64,000 nucleotides of DNA, from assembly GCF_035762065.1 (NCBI RefSeq), contig NZ_DASTPW010000020.1, positions 15,537 to 79,536 of the forward strand, read 5' to 3'. The DNA comes from Methylibium sp035762065. Its GTDB lineage: Bacteria; Pseudomonadota; Gammaproteobacteria; Burkholderiales; Burkholderiaceae_C. A model generated the notes under the pieces. The model saw nothing but the letters and a program-made list of their open reading frames with translations. It was not told the DNA's origin and did no database searches. Shown piece by piece: positions 16,645 to 25,846 of the stretch. The stretch's first letter is position 1, and each line of letters starts with the position of its first letter. The translations under genes and the position numbers were made by a program.

Positions 16645-16693
16645 CCGCCGGTTCGCGAGCGCCGGTGCCCGTCGAGCGCGCCACCAAGCCGTC

Positions 16694-19132
16694 ATGAGCG
16701 ACGCCGGTCCCGCCCCTGTTTCCTGGCGCAGCCGCCTCGCGCGGGCCTGGCTGCGGCGCGACGAGCGAGGCTCGCGCGGGCTGTGGATCGTCGCGCTGTC
16801 GGCCTTGACCGCCGCGGCGCTGGTGCTCGCCTTCCTGCTCGCGGTCGCGACCGACAACCGGCAGTTCTACGAGCGCCACTACGGCTGGCTGGTGGTGGTC
16901 AACGTGGTGATCGCGGCCGTGCTGATCGGCGTGCTGGTGGTCGGCAGCGTCCGGCTGGCGGCGCGCGTGCTGCGCGGGCGCTTCGGCTCGCGGCTGCTGC
17001 TGCGGCTGTCGATCGTGTTCGCGCTGGTGGCGGCGCTGCCTGGCGTGCTGGTCTACACCGTGAGCTACCAGTTCGTCTCGCGCAGCATCGAGAGCTGGTT
17101 CGACGTGCAGGTCGAAGGCGCGCTCGAAGCGGGCCTGAGCCTGGGCCGCGGCACGATCGACACGCTGGTCGCCGAGCTCGCGACCAAGACGCGGCTGGCC
17201 GCCGAGCGCATGGGCGACGCGCCCGAGCGCGAGCAGCCGCTGGCGCTGGAGCGGCTGCGCGAGCAGCTGTTCGCGCTCGACGTGGCGATCGTCGGCGCGC
17301 AGGGACAGGTCATCCGCAGCGTCGGCACCGGCTCGGCGCTGACGGCCGAGCGACCGCCGCCTTCGCTGATGCGCACCGCGCGCAATGCGCGGGTCGCGAC
17401 GCAGGTGGAAGGACTGGACGACGACAGCACGGCGCTCGCGGGCCGCAGCGCGTCGGCCGCCGCGGCGACCTCGCAGCAGCCCGCGCGCGCGCGGGCGCTC
17501 GCGCCGATCGCCTCGCCCGGCTTCGCGCTCGAGGCGCAGGAGCGCTACCTGATGGTCACGCAGCTGCTGCCGGCGGCGCTCACCGCGAACGCGCTCGCGG
17601 TGCAGGGCGCCTACCGCGAGTACCAGCAGCGCTCGCTCGCGCGCGAAGGCTTGCGGCGCATGTACATCGGCACGCTGACGCTGACGCTGATCCTCGCGGT
17701 GTTCGGCGCGATGCTGCTGGCGGTGGCCTTCGGCAACCGGCTCGCGCGGCCGCTGCTGCTGCTGGCCGACGGGGTGCGCGAGGTCGCGCGCGGCGACCTC
17801 GGCCCCAAGCCGGTGTTCGCGTCGCACGACGAGCTCGGCGGCCTGACCCGCTCGTTCGCCGACATGACCCGGCAGCTGGCCGAGGCGCGCGCGCTGGTCG
17901 AGCGCGGCGTCGGCGAGCTGCAGACCGAGCGCGGCAAGCTGCAGGCGATCCTCGACAACATGAGCGCCGGCGTGATCGTGTTCGACGCGGCCGGGCGCAT
18001 CGACAGCGTGAACGCGGGCGCGACGCGAATCCTGCGCGTCGGCCTCGCGCCGCACCTCGGCCGCCCGCTCGCCGACGTGCCGGGGCTGGCCGATTTCGAC
18101 GCGCTGCTGCGCGAGCGCTTCGCGGCGCTCGATGCGGTGGCCGAGGCGGGCGAGCCCGGCGAGCGCGACCAGTGGCAGCAGTCGTTCGAACTGCGCGCCG
18201 CGCCCGGCCGGCCCGCGGTGACGCTGCTGGCGCGCGGCGTCGCCCTGCCGCCCGTGGAGACGACCGAAGCGGCGGTCGAGGCGGCCGAGACCCACAGCGC
18301 GCCGCCCGGGCCGACGCGCCTCGTCGTCTTCGACGACATCACCGAGCTGGTCTCGGCCCAGCGCGCCGAGGCCTGGGGCGAAGTGGCACGCCGGCTCGCG
18401 CACGAGATCAAGAACCCGCTGACGCCGATCCAGCTGTCGGCCGAGCGGCTGCAGATGCGGCTGGTCGGCAAGCTCGACGGCCCCGAGCGCCAGCTGCTCG
18501 ACAAGGCCACCGCGACCATCGTCACCCAGGTGCAGGCGATGAAGCAGCTGGTCAACGAGTTCCGCGACTACGCGCGGTTGCCGGCGGCCAAGCTGCTGCC
18601 GCTGGACCTGGCGGCGCTGGTGCAGGAGGTGATCGGCCTCTACGGCCAGGCGCAGGAGAGCGGGCGGCTGCGCGTCGAGCTGCCGCCGGGGCTGCCGTGG
18701 ATCGAAGGCGACGCGTCGCAGCTGCGCCAGGTGGTGCACAACCTGCTGCAGAACGCGCTCGATGCGGTGGCCGAGCGGCAGGACGGGCGGGTCACGCTGC
18801 GGCTCGAGGGCCGCAGGGGCGACGACGCGGCGGCGGCCGGTGGCCAGACGCTGCGGCTCGTGGTCACCGACAACGGCCCCGGCTTCGACGAACACGTCCT
18901 GAAGCGCGCCTTCGAGCCCTACGTCACCACCAAGCTCAAGGGCACGGGGCTCGGCCTCGCGGTCGTCAAGAAGATCGCCGACGAGCACGGCGCGCGCATC
19001 CGCCTGCGCAACCTGCACCAGCACGCGGCAGCCCACGCCCATGCCGGCGATCCAGGCGAGCCCGAGGGGCAAGCGGTGGCCGGCGCACAGGTTTCGCTAT
19101 CATTTTCGAAGTGCCTGCCCGCGCGCGGCTAG
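16694..19132 (+). CDS. ntrY: NtrY-like sensor histidine kinase
   Basis: The product is 812 residues. Three membrane segments near the N-terminus (about 31-50, 61-82 and 103-122) and one near 325-350 enclose a periplasmic sensor region of about 190 residues. A HAMP domain (about 350-400), a PAS domain (about 410-540) and the kinase follow. The phosphorylated histidine is near residue 566 in RRLAHEIKNPLTPIQLSAE. The ATP-binding domain has VVTDNGPGFDE (about 723) and GTGLGLAVVKKIADEHG (about 750). Partners are DUF4390 upstream and a short NtrX-like regulator 36 bases downstream. NtrY kinases sense nitrogen or redox state in other bacteria; the signal here is unknown. Confidence 0.92.
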   Translation: MSDAGPAPVSWRSRLARAWLRRDERGSRGLWIVALSALTAAALVLAFLLAVATDNRQFYERHYGWLVVVNVVIAAVLIGVLVVGSVRLAARVLRGRFGSRLLLRLSIVFALVAALPGVLVYTVSYQFVSRSIESWFDVQVEGALEAGLSLGRGTIDTLVAELATKTRLAAERMGDAPEREQPLALERLREQLFALDVAIVGAQGQVIRSVGTGSALTAERPPPSLMRTARNARVATQVEGLDDDSTALAGRSASAAAATSQQPARARALAPIASPGFALEAQERYLMVTQLLPAALTANALAVQGAYREYQQRSLAREGLRRMYIGTLTLTLILAVFGAMLLAVAFGNRLARPLLLLADGVREVARGDLGPKPVFASHDELGGLTRSFADMTRQLAEARALVERGVGELQTERGKLQAILDNMSAGVIVFDAAGRIDSVNAGATRILRVGLAPHLGRPLADVPGLADFDALLRERFAALDAVAEAGEPGERDQWQQSFELRAAPGRPAVTLLARGVALPPVETTEAAVEAAETHSAPPGPTRLVVFDDITELVSAQRAEAWGEVARRLAHEIKNPLTPIQLSAERLQMRLVGKLDGPERQLLDKATATIVTQVQAMKQLVNEFRDYARLPAAKLLPLDLAALVQEVIGLYGQAQESGRLRVELPPGLPWIEGDASQLRQVVHNLLQNALDAVAERQDGRVTLRLEGRRGDDAAAAGGQTLRLVVTDNGPGFDEHVLKRAFEPYVTTKLKGTGLGLAVVKKIADEHGARIRLRNLHQHAAAHAHAGDPGEPEGQAVAGAQVSLSFSKCLPARG

Positions 19133-19168
19133 CTCACCACGCGAACCCGCCGCCGGCCTCAGGACCCC

Positions 19169-19849
19169 ATGGCCAACATCCTTGTTGTAGACGACGAACT
19201 CGGCATCCGCGCGTTGCTGTCGGACATCCTCGGCGACGAAGGGCACAGCGTCGAGGTGGCCGAGAACGCGGCCCAGGCACGCGCTTCCCGCGATTCGAAG
19301 CGGCCCGATCTGGTGCTGCTCGACATCTGGATGCCCGACGTCGACGGCGTCACCTTGCTCAAGGAGTGGAGCGCCTCGGGCCTGCTGACGATGCCGGTGA
19401 TCATGATGTCGGGCCACGGCACGATCGACACCGCGGTCGAGGCGATCAAGTTCGGCGCCATGGCCTTCCTCGAGAAGCCGATCACGCTGCAGAAGCTGCT
19501 GCGTGCGGTCGAACAGGGCCTGGCGAAACCGGCCGCGCCCGCTGCAGCGGCGCTGCCGCTGCGCGCGACGCGCGAGACCAGCCTGCTCGCGCCGCTGCCG
19601 CTGGCCCATGGCGCGGCCCTTGCGGTGCAGCTCGGCCCGCAGGCCGAGCAGAGCTTCGAGCTCGACCGGCCGCTGCGCGAGGCGCGCGATGCGTTCGAGA
19701 AGGCCTACTTCGAGTTCCACCTCGCGCGCGAGAACGGCAGCATGACGCGTGTGGCCGAGAAGACCGGCCTCGAACGCACCCACCTCTACCGCAAGCTCAA
19801 GCAGCTCGGCGTCGATCTCAGCCGCGGCAAAAAGGGCCTCGCGGCCTGA
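19169..19849 (+). CDS. NtrX-like response regulator lacking the AAA+ domain
   Basis: The product is 226 residues. The receiver domain (1-122) contains the acidic pocket VVDDE and phospho-acceptor D52 in LLDIWMPDVDG, with K103 region FLEKPITL. A linker of about 55 residues precedes a Fis-type helix-turn-helix at the C-terminus (FHLARENGSMTRVAEKTGLERTHLYRKLKQLGVD). NtrX normally has a sigma-54-activating AAA+ ATPase of about 240 residues between these domains. It is absent here and no residue of its GAFTGA loop is seen. The protein can therefore bind DNA but cannot open sigma-54 promoters. It is the likely partner of the NtrY-like kinase just upstream. This short form may be normal in Burkholderiales. 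Confidence 0.88.
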   Translation: MANILVVDDELGIRALLSDILGDEGHSVEVAENAAQARASRDSKRPDLVLLDIWMPDVDGVTLLKEWSASGLLTMPVIMMSGHGTIDTAVEAIKFGAMAFLEKPITLQKLLRAVEQGLAKPAAPAAAALPLRATRETSLLAPLPLAHGAALAVQLGPQAEQSFELDRPLREARDAFEKAYFEFHLARENGSMTRVAEKTGLERTHLYRKLKQLGVDLSRGKKGLAA

Positions 19850-19898
19850 ACTTCTGCGGCCGGAGCGGGTCGGTCCCGCTGCTACACTGCCGCCCCTT

Positions 19899-19974
19899 GG
19901 CTCGGTAGCTCAGTTGGTAGAGCAGCGGATTGAAAATCCGCGTGTCGGTGGTTCGATTCCGCCCCGAGCCACCA
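19899..19974 (+). tRNA. tRNA-Phe (anticodon GAA)
   Basis: The cloverleaf is complete. Acceptor arm GGCTCGG (19899-19905) pairs with CCGAGCC (19964-19970). The D arm carries AGCTCAGTTGGTAGAGC. The anticodon stem is GCGGA/TCCGC with loop TTGAAAA and anticodon GAA at 19932-19934. The T arm carries GGTTCGATTCC. The discriminator A and CCA end are encoded (19971-19974). It lies 49 bases after the response regulator and a TACACT -10-like hexamer is at 19883-19888, with no clear -35. Confidence 0.98.
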
Positions 19975-20002
19975 AGCGATTCACCGACCTTCACCGAAGA
20001 TG

Positions 20003-20038
20003 CGGCCCTCGGTTCCCTACCAGGGCCGTTGTTCGTTG
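20003..20038 (+). terminator. Possible terminator after tRNA-Phe
   Basis: CGGCCCT at 20003-20009 pairs perfectly with AGGGCCG at 20022-20028 across a 12-base loop. A T-rich stretch (TTGTTCGTT) follows at once. It lies 29 bases after the tRNA and upstream of the yajC ribosome site, so it could end the tRNA transcript. Confidence 0.5.
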
Positions 20039-20069
20039 AGGCCGCCATTTCTTGCCGAAGGATCCACCC

Positions 20070-20396
20070 GTGTTCATCTCCGAAGCCCTTGCCCAGACCG
20101 CCCCCGCGGCGGCGCCCGGCGGCGAATCGAGCCTGCTGACGATGCTGCCGATCGTCCTGATGTTCGTGGTGCTGTACTTCGTGATGATCCGCCCGCAGAT
20201 GAAGCGGCAGAAGGAGCACAAGACGATGATCGAGGCGCTCGCGAAGGGCGACGAGGTCGTCACGGCCGGTGGCGTGCTGGGCAAGGTCGCGAAGCTCGGC
20301 GAGAGCTACCTGCACGTCGAGGTCAGCGAAGGTGTCGAGCTGCAGGTGCAGCGCAGCGCCGTCGTGCAGGTGCTGCCGAAGGGCACGCTGAAGTAA
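20070..20396 (+). CDS. yajC: Sec translocon accessory subunit YajC
   Basis: The product is 108 residues. YajC joins SecD and SecF in the holo-translocon of the inner membrane. A single membrane helix (LLTMLPIVLMFVVLYFVMI) is followed by RPQMKRQKEHKTMIEALAKGDEVVTAGGVLGKV, the diagnostic YajC sequence. GTG at 20070 is chosen because AAGGA lies eight bases upstream; a TTG at 20052 would precede that ribosome site. secD starts 82 bases later, with a terminator-like hairpin between them. Confidence 0.95.
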   Translation: MFISEALAQTAPAAAPGGESSLLTMLPIVLMFVVLYFVMIRPQMKRQKEHKTMIEALAKGDEVVTAGGVLGKVAKLGESYLHVEVSEGVELQVQRSAVVQVLPKGTLK

Positions 20397-20424
20397 ACAA
20401 GCCGTCCGCACGGCGGACCCGAAG

Positions 20425-20460
20425 GCCGCGGCCACCTTCTCCGGAGGTGTCGCGGCTTTC
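20425..20460 (+). terminator. Hairpin between yajC and secD (terminator or attenuator)
   Basis: GCCGCG plus CACC pair with GGTG plus CGCGGC, with a small internal mismatch, and TTTCGTT follows directly. A second small inverted repeat, GTCCGC-ACG-GCGGAC, lies just before it. The position, in the middle of a conserved yajC-secD-secF operon and 18 bases before the secD start, suggests partial termination that lowers secDF expression relative to yajC (inference). Confidence 0.55.
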
Positions 20461-20478
20461 GTTCGATGGGATGTTGCG

Positions 20479-22341
20479 ATGAATCGCTTTCCGCTCTGGA
20501 AGTACGCGCTGCTGGCGCTGGCGCTGGTGATCGGCCTGGTCTACACGCTGCCCAACCTGTTCGGCGAGGCGCCGGCGGTGCAGGTGTCGAGCGGGAAGTC
20601 GACGGTGAAGGTCGATGCGGCGCTGGTGCCGCGCGTCGAAGAGGCCCTGAAGGCCGCCGGCGTGCAAGCCGACTTCGTGCAGTTCGAGGGCACCTCGGTG
20701 CGTGCGCGCTTCGACGACACCGACACCCAGCTCAAGGCCAAGGACGCGATCGCGAAGGCGCTGAACCCGGATCCGTCGGACCCGCAGTACATCGTCGCGC
20801 TCAACCTGCTGTCGCGCTCGCCGCACTGGCTGACCGCGCTGCATGCGCTGCCGATGTATCTGGGCCTCGACCTGCGCGGCGGCGTGCACTTCATGATGCA
20901 GGTGGACATGCAGGCCGCGCTGAAGCAGCAGCTCGACACCTACGTCAGCGATGCGCGCAACGCGCTGCGCGAGAAGCGGCTGCGCTTCGGCGGCATCACG
21001 CGCGAGGCCAACGGCCTGGCGGTCAACGTCGCCGACGCGGCGTTGGCCGAGGAAGCGCGCCGGGTGCTCGCGGAGCGTCTCGCGTCGCTGACCTGGACCA
21101 CCGAGCCCGCCGCCGACGGCAGCGGCCAGCGGCTGGTCGGCCGGCTGACGCCGAAGGCCATCGCCGAGATCCAGTCTTCCACGCTCAAGCAGAACATCGA
21201 GACGCTGCACAAGCGCGTCAACGAGCTCGGCGTCGCCGAGCCGGTGATCCAGCAGCAGGGCGCCGACCGCGTGGTGGTACAGCTGCCCGGCGTGCAGGAC
21301 ACCGCGCGCGCCAAGGACATCATCGGCCGCACCGCGACGCTGCAGATCCGGCTCGTCGAGCCCGACACCGCGGTCGCCGCCGAGACCGTGCCGTCGCGCG
21401 AGCGCACCGGCGGCACGCGCATGGTCGGCCTCAAGCGCGAGGTCGTCGCGACCGGGGACCAGCTGAAGAACGCCTCGGCGACGATCGACCAGGACCAGCG
21501 GCCCGCGGTTTCGGTGCGGCTCGACGACGTCGGCGGTCGCGCGATGCGCGCGGTGACGCGCGAGAACATCGGCAAGCTGATGGCGATCGTGCTCTACGAG
21601 AAGGGCAAAGGCGAGGCGATCTCGGTCGCGACGATCCAGGGCGAGTTCGGCTCGGAGTTCCAGATCACCGGCAGCTTCACGCCGCAGGAGACGGCCGACC
21701 TCGCGCTGCTCACGCGCGCCGGCTCGCTGGCCGCGCCGATGGAGATCATCGAGGAGCGCACGATCGGTCCGAGCCTCGGCGCCGAGAACATCGAGAAGGG
21801 CTTCGACAGCGTGGCCTACGGCTTCGCCGCGATCGCCGTCTTCATGTGCGCCTACTACCTGCTGTTCGGCGTGTTCTCGACGCTCGCGCTCGCGCTGAAC
21901 CTGCTGCTGCTGGTGGCGGTGCTGTCGATGCTGCAGGCGACGCTCACCTTGCCCGGCATCGCCGCGATCGCGCTCACGCTGGGCATGGCGATCGACGCCA
22001 ACGTGCTGATCAACGAGCGCGTGCGCGAGGAACTGCGCGCAGGCAAGCCGCCGCAGCAGGCGATCCACCTCGGCTACGAGCATGCGTGGGCGACGATCCT
22101 CGACTCCAACATCACGACGCTGATCGCCGGCCTCGCGCTGCTGGCCTTCGGCTCCGGGCCGGTGCGCGGCTTCGCCGTCGTGCACTGCCTCGGCATCCTC
22201 ACTTCGATGTTCTCGGCGGTGCTGTTCTCGCGCGGGCTGGTGAACCTCTGGTACGGCCGCAAGAAGAAGCTCAAGAGCGTGTCGATCGGTCAGGTCTGGC
22301 GGCCCGACGGCGCGGCGACGCCGCCCACCGCCGAAGCCTGA
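20479..22341 (+). CDS. secD: Protein translocase subunit SecD
   Basis: The product is 620 residues. SecD forms with SecF an RND-type, proton-driven complex that pulls exported proteins across the inner membrane. One N-terminal membrane helix (about 6-24) starts in WKYALLALALVIGLVYTLPNLFG. A large periplasmic region includes LGLDLRGGVHFMMQVD (the conserved D1 motif, about 132-147) and NELGVAEPVIQQQGADRVVVQLPGV. Five C-terminal helices hold the motifs GMAIDANVLINERVREEL and LGYEHAWATILDSNITTLIAG. Size and start (MNRFPLWKYALL) match the family. secF follows after 12 bases. Confidence 0.97.
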   Translation: MNRFPLWKYALLALALVIGLVYTLPNLFGEAPAVQVSSGKSTVKVDAALVPRVEEALKAAGVQADFVQFEGTSVRARFDDTDTQLKAKDAIAKALNPDPSDPQYIVALNLLSRSPHWLTALHALPMYLGLDLRGGVHFMMQVDMQAALKQQLDTYVSDARNALREKRLRFGGITREANGLAVNVADAALAEEARRVLAERLASLTWTTEPAADGSGQRLVGRLTPKAIAEIQSSTLKQNIETLHKRVNELGVAEPVIQQQGADRVVVQLPGVQDTARAKDIIGRTATLQIRLVEPDTAVAAETVPSRERTGGTRMVGLKREVVATGDQLKNASATIDQDQRPAVSVRLDDVGGRAMRAVTRENIGKLMAIVLYEKGKGEAISVATIQGEFGSEFQITGSFTPQETADLALLTRAGSLAAPMEIIEERTIGPSLGAENIEKGFDSVAYGFAAIAVFMCAYYLLFGVFSTLALALNLLLLVAVLSMLQATLTLPGIAAIALTLGMAIDANVLINERVREELRAGKPPQQAIHLGYEHAWATILDSNITTLIAGLALLAFGSGPVRGFAVVHCLGILTSMFSAVLFSRGLVNLWYGRKKKLKSVSIGQVWRPDGAATPPTAEA

Positions 22342-22353
22342 GCAGGAGCATCC

Positions 22354-23403
22354 ATGGAGTTCTTTCGCATCCACCGCGACATCCCGCTGATGAAGCATGC
22401 GTTGATCTTCAACGTCATCTCCTTCGTCACCTTCGCGCTCGCGGTTTTCTTCATCGTCACGCGCGGCTTGCACCTGTCGATCGAGTTCACGGGTGGCACG
22501 GTCATCGAGGTCGCCTACAGCGAGCCGGCCGACATCGAGAAGAGCCGCGCCACCGTCGAGGCGCTGGGTTTCGGCGAGGTGCAGGTCCAGAAGTTCGGCA
22601 CGTCGCGCGACGTGCTGATCCGCCTGCCGCTGCGTGAAGGCGTGAAGCAGTCCGAGGTCGTCGGCCGCGTGTTCGGCGCGCTGTGCCAGGCCGAGCGCGC
22701 AAGCGTCGAGTCGCGCAGCCTGCGCAGCGACAAGGGCGAGCAGATCGACCGCCAGATCTGCGTCGTCAAGGCCGAAGGCGCGGCCGAGCGAGAGCCGCTG
22801 ACGCTGCAACGAAGCGAGTTCGTCGGCCCCTCGGTCGGCGCCGAACTCGCGCGCGACGGCGCGATCGCGCTGGCGGTCACGGTGATCGGCATCATGGTCT
22901 ACCTCGCGTTCCGCTTCGAGTGGAAGTTCGCGGTGGCCGGCATCGTCGCGAACCTGCACGACGTGGTCATCATCCTGGGCTTCTTCGCCTTCTTCCAGTG
23001 GGAGTTCTCGCTCGCGGTGCTGGCGGCGGTGCTCGCGGTGCTGGGCTATTCGGTCAACGAGTCGGTGGTGATCTTCGACCGGATCCGCGAGGCCTTCCGC
23101 AAGTTCAGGAAGATGACGACGCCGCAGGTCATCGACCACGCCATCACCAGCACCATGAGCCGCACGATCATCACGCACGGCTCGACGCAGATGATGGTGC
23201 TGTCGATGCTGCTGTTCGGCGGCGCGACGCTGCACTACTTCGCGATCGCTCTGACGATCGGCATCCTGTTCGGCATCTATTCGTCGGTGTTCGTCGCCGC
23301 GGCGATCGCGATGTGGCTGGGTGTCAAGCGCGAAGACCTGATGAAAGCCGCGCCGCCGAAGGCCGGCGACCCCGACGATCCCAACGCCGGCGCCATGGTT
23401 TAG
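22354..23403 (+). CDS. secF: Protein translocase subunit SecF
   Basis: The product is 349 residues. It has one N-terminal helix after IHRDIPLMKHALIFNVISF, the periplasmic FTGGTVIEVAY motif, and five C-terminal helices. GYSVNESVVIFDRIREAFR and ITSTMSRTIITHGSTQMMVL are the SecF core sequences. It pairs with SecD in the membrane. AGGAG lies six bases before the ATG. It closes the yajC-secD-secF operon; the DUF1631 gene starts 95 bases later. Confidence 0.97.
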   Translation: MEFFRIHRDIPLMKHALIFNVISFVTFALAVFFIVTRGLHLSIEFTGGTVIEVAYSEPADIEKSRATVEALGFGEVQVQKFGTSRDVLIRLPLREGVKQSEVVGRVFGALCQAERASVESRSLRSDKGEQIDRQICVVKAEGAAEREPLTLQRSEFVGPSVGAELARDGAIALAVTVIGIMVYLAFRFEWKFAVAGIVANLHDVVIILGFFAFFQWEFSLAVLAAVLAVLGYSVNESVVIFDRIREAFRKFRKMTTPQVIDHAITSTMSRTIITHGSTQMMVLSMLLFGGATLHYFAIALTIGILFGIYSSVFVAAAIAMWLGVKREDLMKAAPPKAGDPDDPNAGAMV

Positions 23404-23498
23404 CGTCAGAATCCGCGCGAACGTCGCCGTCTCGAGGCCGCCCGCGTGCGGCCTCCTTCACACTTCCCCGACCAAACCCGAGCCCACGCCGCTGCGTC

Positions 23499-25793
23499 AT
23501 GGCCCCTCCAGCCGCCTCGTTCGCCCTGGCCGCGCAAGCGAGGCGGGTCTATCTGGAGTCGTTGCTGCTCGCCTTGCCGCCGGCGGTGCGCGCGGTACTC
23601 GACGGCATGCACCGTCTGGCCAACGAGAAGGCCGATCCCCAAACGGCGCACAGGCGGCAGAACACCGCGCTCGATCTGATCCGCCCGGCGCCCGCCTGGC
23701 AGCAGCAGATGATCGATGCGTTCAACGCGATGCCGCGGCCAATGAAGCTGGGCCGCACCTCGATCGGCGCGGTGCCGGCCAGCAGCCTGAGCGCGCCCAG
23801 CCCGGCGCTGGAGCTGGTGTCCGACGACGCGATCGAGATCGAGATCCTCTCGTCGCGTCTCGCGCTCGCGATGACGGACAAGGCCTCCTGGGAATTCACC
23901 GACCTGTGCAGCCGCATGTCGTCGCTCGAGCAGCGCGACGAGCTCGAAAGCGACGACGTGCTGCGACCGCACGTCGTCGCGCGGGTGGTCATCGACAGCT
24001 GGCGCGGCGCCGGCCTGACGCTGGAGCACTGGAAGACCGCGCAGAAGGTGACGCACGAAACCTTCGGCGAACTGATCGAGGAGGCCTACCACGAGACCAA
24101 CCGCTGGCTGCTCGGCGAAGGCGTGCGGCCCGAGATCGACCTGCGCCCGTTCATCCGCCGCTCGATCGGCGGGCACGTCGCGTCGATTCCGGTGACCACC
24201 GGCTTCGGCGACATCGTCGACACGCGGCGCGCCAACGTGGTGATCGGGGGGCCCAGCGGCATCAGCGTGGCCGAAGAGACGCGGCTGATGACGCGGATGA
24301 ACAGCCTCGCGCGTTCCGTCGGCCACGCCGAGGCGGTGCTGGGCCGGCTCAACAAGCTGGTCGGCCGCCAGGTGCCGGCCTTCGCCGACACCGCCGAGTT
24401 GCCCGCCTCGCCGGAGTTCAAGCGCGCGATCGCCGATGCGCAGTCGAACATCCAGCGCCAGCTCACCAGCACCGGCCGCGACGAGCGCACGCCGCTGTCG
24501 ACGCCGGCGATCCTCGGCGAACTGCAGCAGCGCAAGACGCAGCTCAAACAGGCGGCGACCACGCCGGTCGAGCGCGCGACGATCGAGATCGTCGCGCTGC
24601 TGTTCCAGAGCATCCTGACCGAAGAGAAGATCCCGGCGGTGGTGCGTGTGTGGTTCGCGCGCCTGCAGATGCCGGTGTTGCGCGTCGCGGTCAGCGAGCC
24701 CGACTTCTTCGCGACCACCGACCATCCGGCGCGCAAGCTGATCGACCGCATGGGCGCCTGCGTGATGGGCTTCGACATCAGCACGCGCGCGGCCGGCGAC
24801 GCGCTGGACAAGGAGATCAAGCGCATCGTGCAGGTCGTCGAGGCCTACCCCGACACCGGCCGGCGCGTCTTCCAGACGGTGCTCACCGAGTTCGAGCGCT
24901 TCCTGGAGCACTACTTCCAGAACGAGAACGAGGCGACGCGCAAGGGCGTCTCGCTCGCGCAGCAGGTCGAGCAGCGCGAGACGATGGCGATCCAGTACAC
25001 GATCGAGCTGCGCAAGATGCTCAACGAGGTGCCGGTGCAGGAGGGCGTGCGCGCCTTCCTGTTCCAGGTCTGGGCCGACGTGCTCGCGACGACCGCTCTG
25101 AAGTCCGGCGCCGCCAGCGAGGCGACACGCACGATGAAGCGGGCAGCGGCCGACCTGATCTGGTCGGCCAGCGCCAAGGTCTCGCGCGAGGAACGCGCCG
25201 ACGTCATCCGCCGACTGCCGCCGTTGTTGAGGACGCTGCGCGAAGGCATGGCCGAGGCCGGGCTCGTCGCCGAGAAGCAGGACGAGCACATCAAGGCGCT
25301 GAACGATTCGCTCGCCGCCGCCTTCACCGCGAAGGCCGCGGCGATCCCTGCCGAGCGGCTCGACGAGCTGATGGCGCGGCTCGAGGACCTGGAGTCGATG
25401 CTGCCCGACGCCGAGGACATCACGATCGACGAGTCCATCGTGATGGACCTTTCGGGCCATGAGAGCTCGGAGCTGCAGATCGTCAGCGAAGGCGGCTCGA
25501 TGCCGACGCCGGCGATGGTCGCCTGGGCGAAGGAGCTTCAGGTCGGTGGCTGGTACATGCTCGAGCACAACGACCGCATCGAGCCGGTGCAGCTCGCGTG
25601 GCACGGCTTGCGCAAGCAGTTGAGCCTGTTCGTCTCGCAACAGGGCCGCGGCTCGTTGTTCCAGCAGCACCGGCTTGCTTCGTACCTGCAGGCCGGCCTG
25701 CTGGTGCCGGCGCAGGACGAGGCACTGACAGTGCGCGCCACGCGCAGCGCGCTGGCCAAGCTCGACGCCGATCCGGGCCGACTCCTGAATTGA
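23499..25793 (+). CDS. DUF1631 family protein
   Basis: The product is 764 residues, cytosolic in appearance and largely helical, matching the DUF1631 family of gamma- and betaproteobacteria. Typical stretches are LALAMTDKASWEFTDLCSRM, WFARLQMPVLRVAVSEPDFF and HPARKLIDRMG. The C-terminal 110 residues resemble a PilZ-like beta region (VGGWYMLEHNDRIEPVQLAW followed by KQLSLFVSQQGRGSLF). PilZ-like folds can bind c-di-GMP, but the RxxxR...D/NxSxxG signature is not seen, so binding is doubtful. ATG at 23499 begins MAPPAASFALAAQARRVYLESLL. The function is unknown. The stop is 53 bases from the stop of smg on the other strand. Confidence 0.8.
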   Translation: MAPPAASFALAAQARRVYLESLLLALPPAVRAVLDGMHRLANEKADPQTAHRRQNTALDLIRPAPAWQQQMIDAFNAMPRPMKLGRTSIGAVPASSLSAPSPALELVSDDAIEIEILSSRLALAMTDKASWEFTDLCSRMSSLEQRDELESDDVLRPHVVARVVIDSWRGAGLTLEHWKTAQKVTHETFGELIEEAYHETNRWLLGEGVRPEIDLRPFIRRSIGGHVASIPVTTGFGDIVDTRRANVVIGGPSGISVAEETRLMTRMNSLARSVGHAEAVLGRLNKLVGRQVPAFADTAELPASPEFKRAIADAQSNIQRQLTSTGRDERTPLSTPAILGELQQRKTQLKQAATTPVERATIEIVALLFQSILTEEKIPAVVRVWFARLQMPVLRVAVSEPDFFATTDHPARKLIDRMGACVMGFDISTRAAGDALDKEIKRIVQVVEAYPDTGRRVFQTVLTEFERFLEHYFQNENEATRKGVSLAQQVEQRETMAIQYTIELRKMLNEVPVQEGVRAFLFQVWADVLATTALKSGAASEATRTMKRAAADLIWSASAKVSREERADVIRRLPPLLRTLREGMAEAGLVAEKQDEHIKALNDSLAAAFTAKAAAIPAERLDELMARLEDLESMLPDAEDITIDESIVMDLSGHESSELQIVSEGGSMPTPAMVAWAKELQVGGWYMLEHNDRIEPVQLAWHGLRKQLSLFVSQQGRGSLFQQHRLASYLQAGLLVPAQDEALTVRATRSALAKLDADPGRLLN

Positions 25794-25846
25794 AGAGGCC
25801 GCCGGGGTTCAGCACCTCGGCGGCCTCTTCGATCGAGCGATGCGGT

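Noticed and set aside
16783..19908. A 1041-codon frame overlapping ntrY and the response regulator
   Set aside because: Out of frame with the kinase motifs, extremely Arg-rich, and runs into the tRNA gene.
20323..23235. A 970-codon minus-strand frame opposite secD and secF
   Set aside because: Antisense to two definite Sec genes; composition is His/Arg/Asp-rich as expected for a shadow frame.
23406..25670. A 754-codon minus-strand frame opposite the DUF1631 gene
   Set aside because: Shadow frame with no motifs; the sense protein matches a known family.
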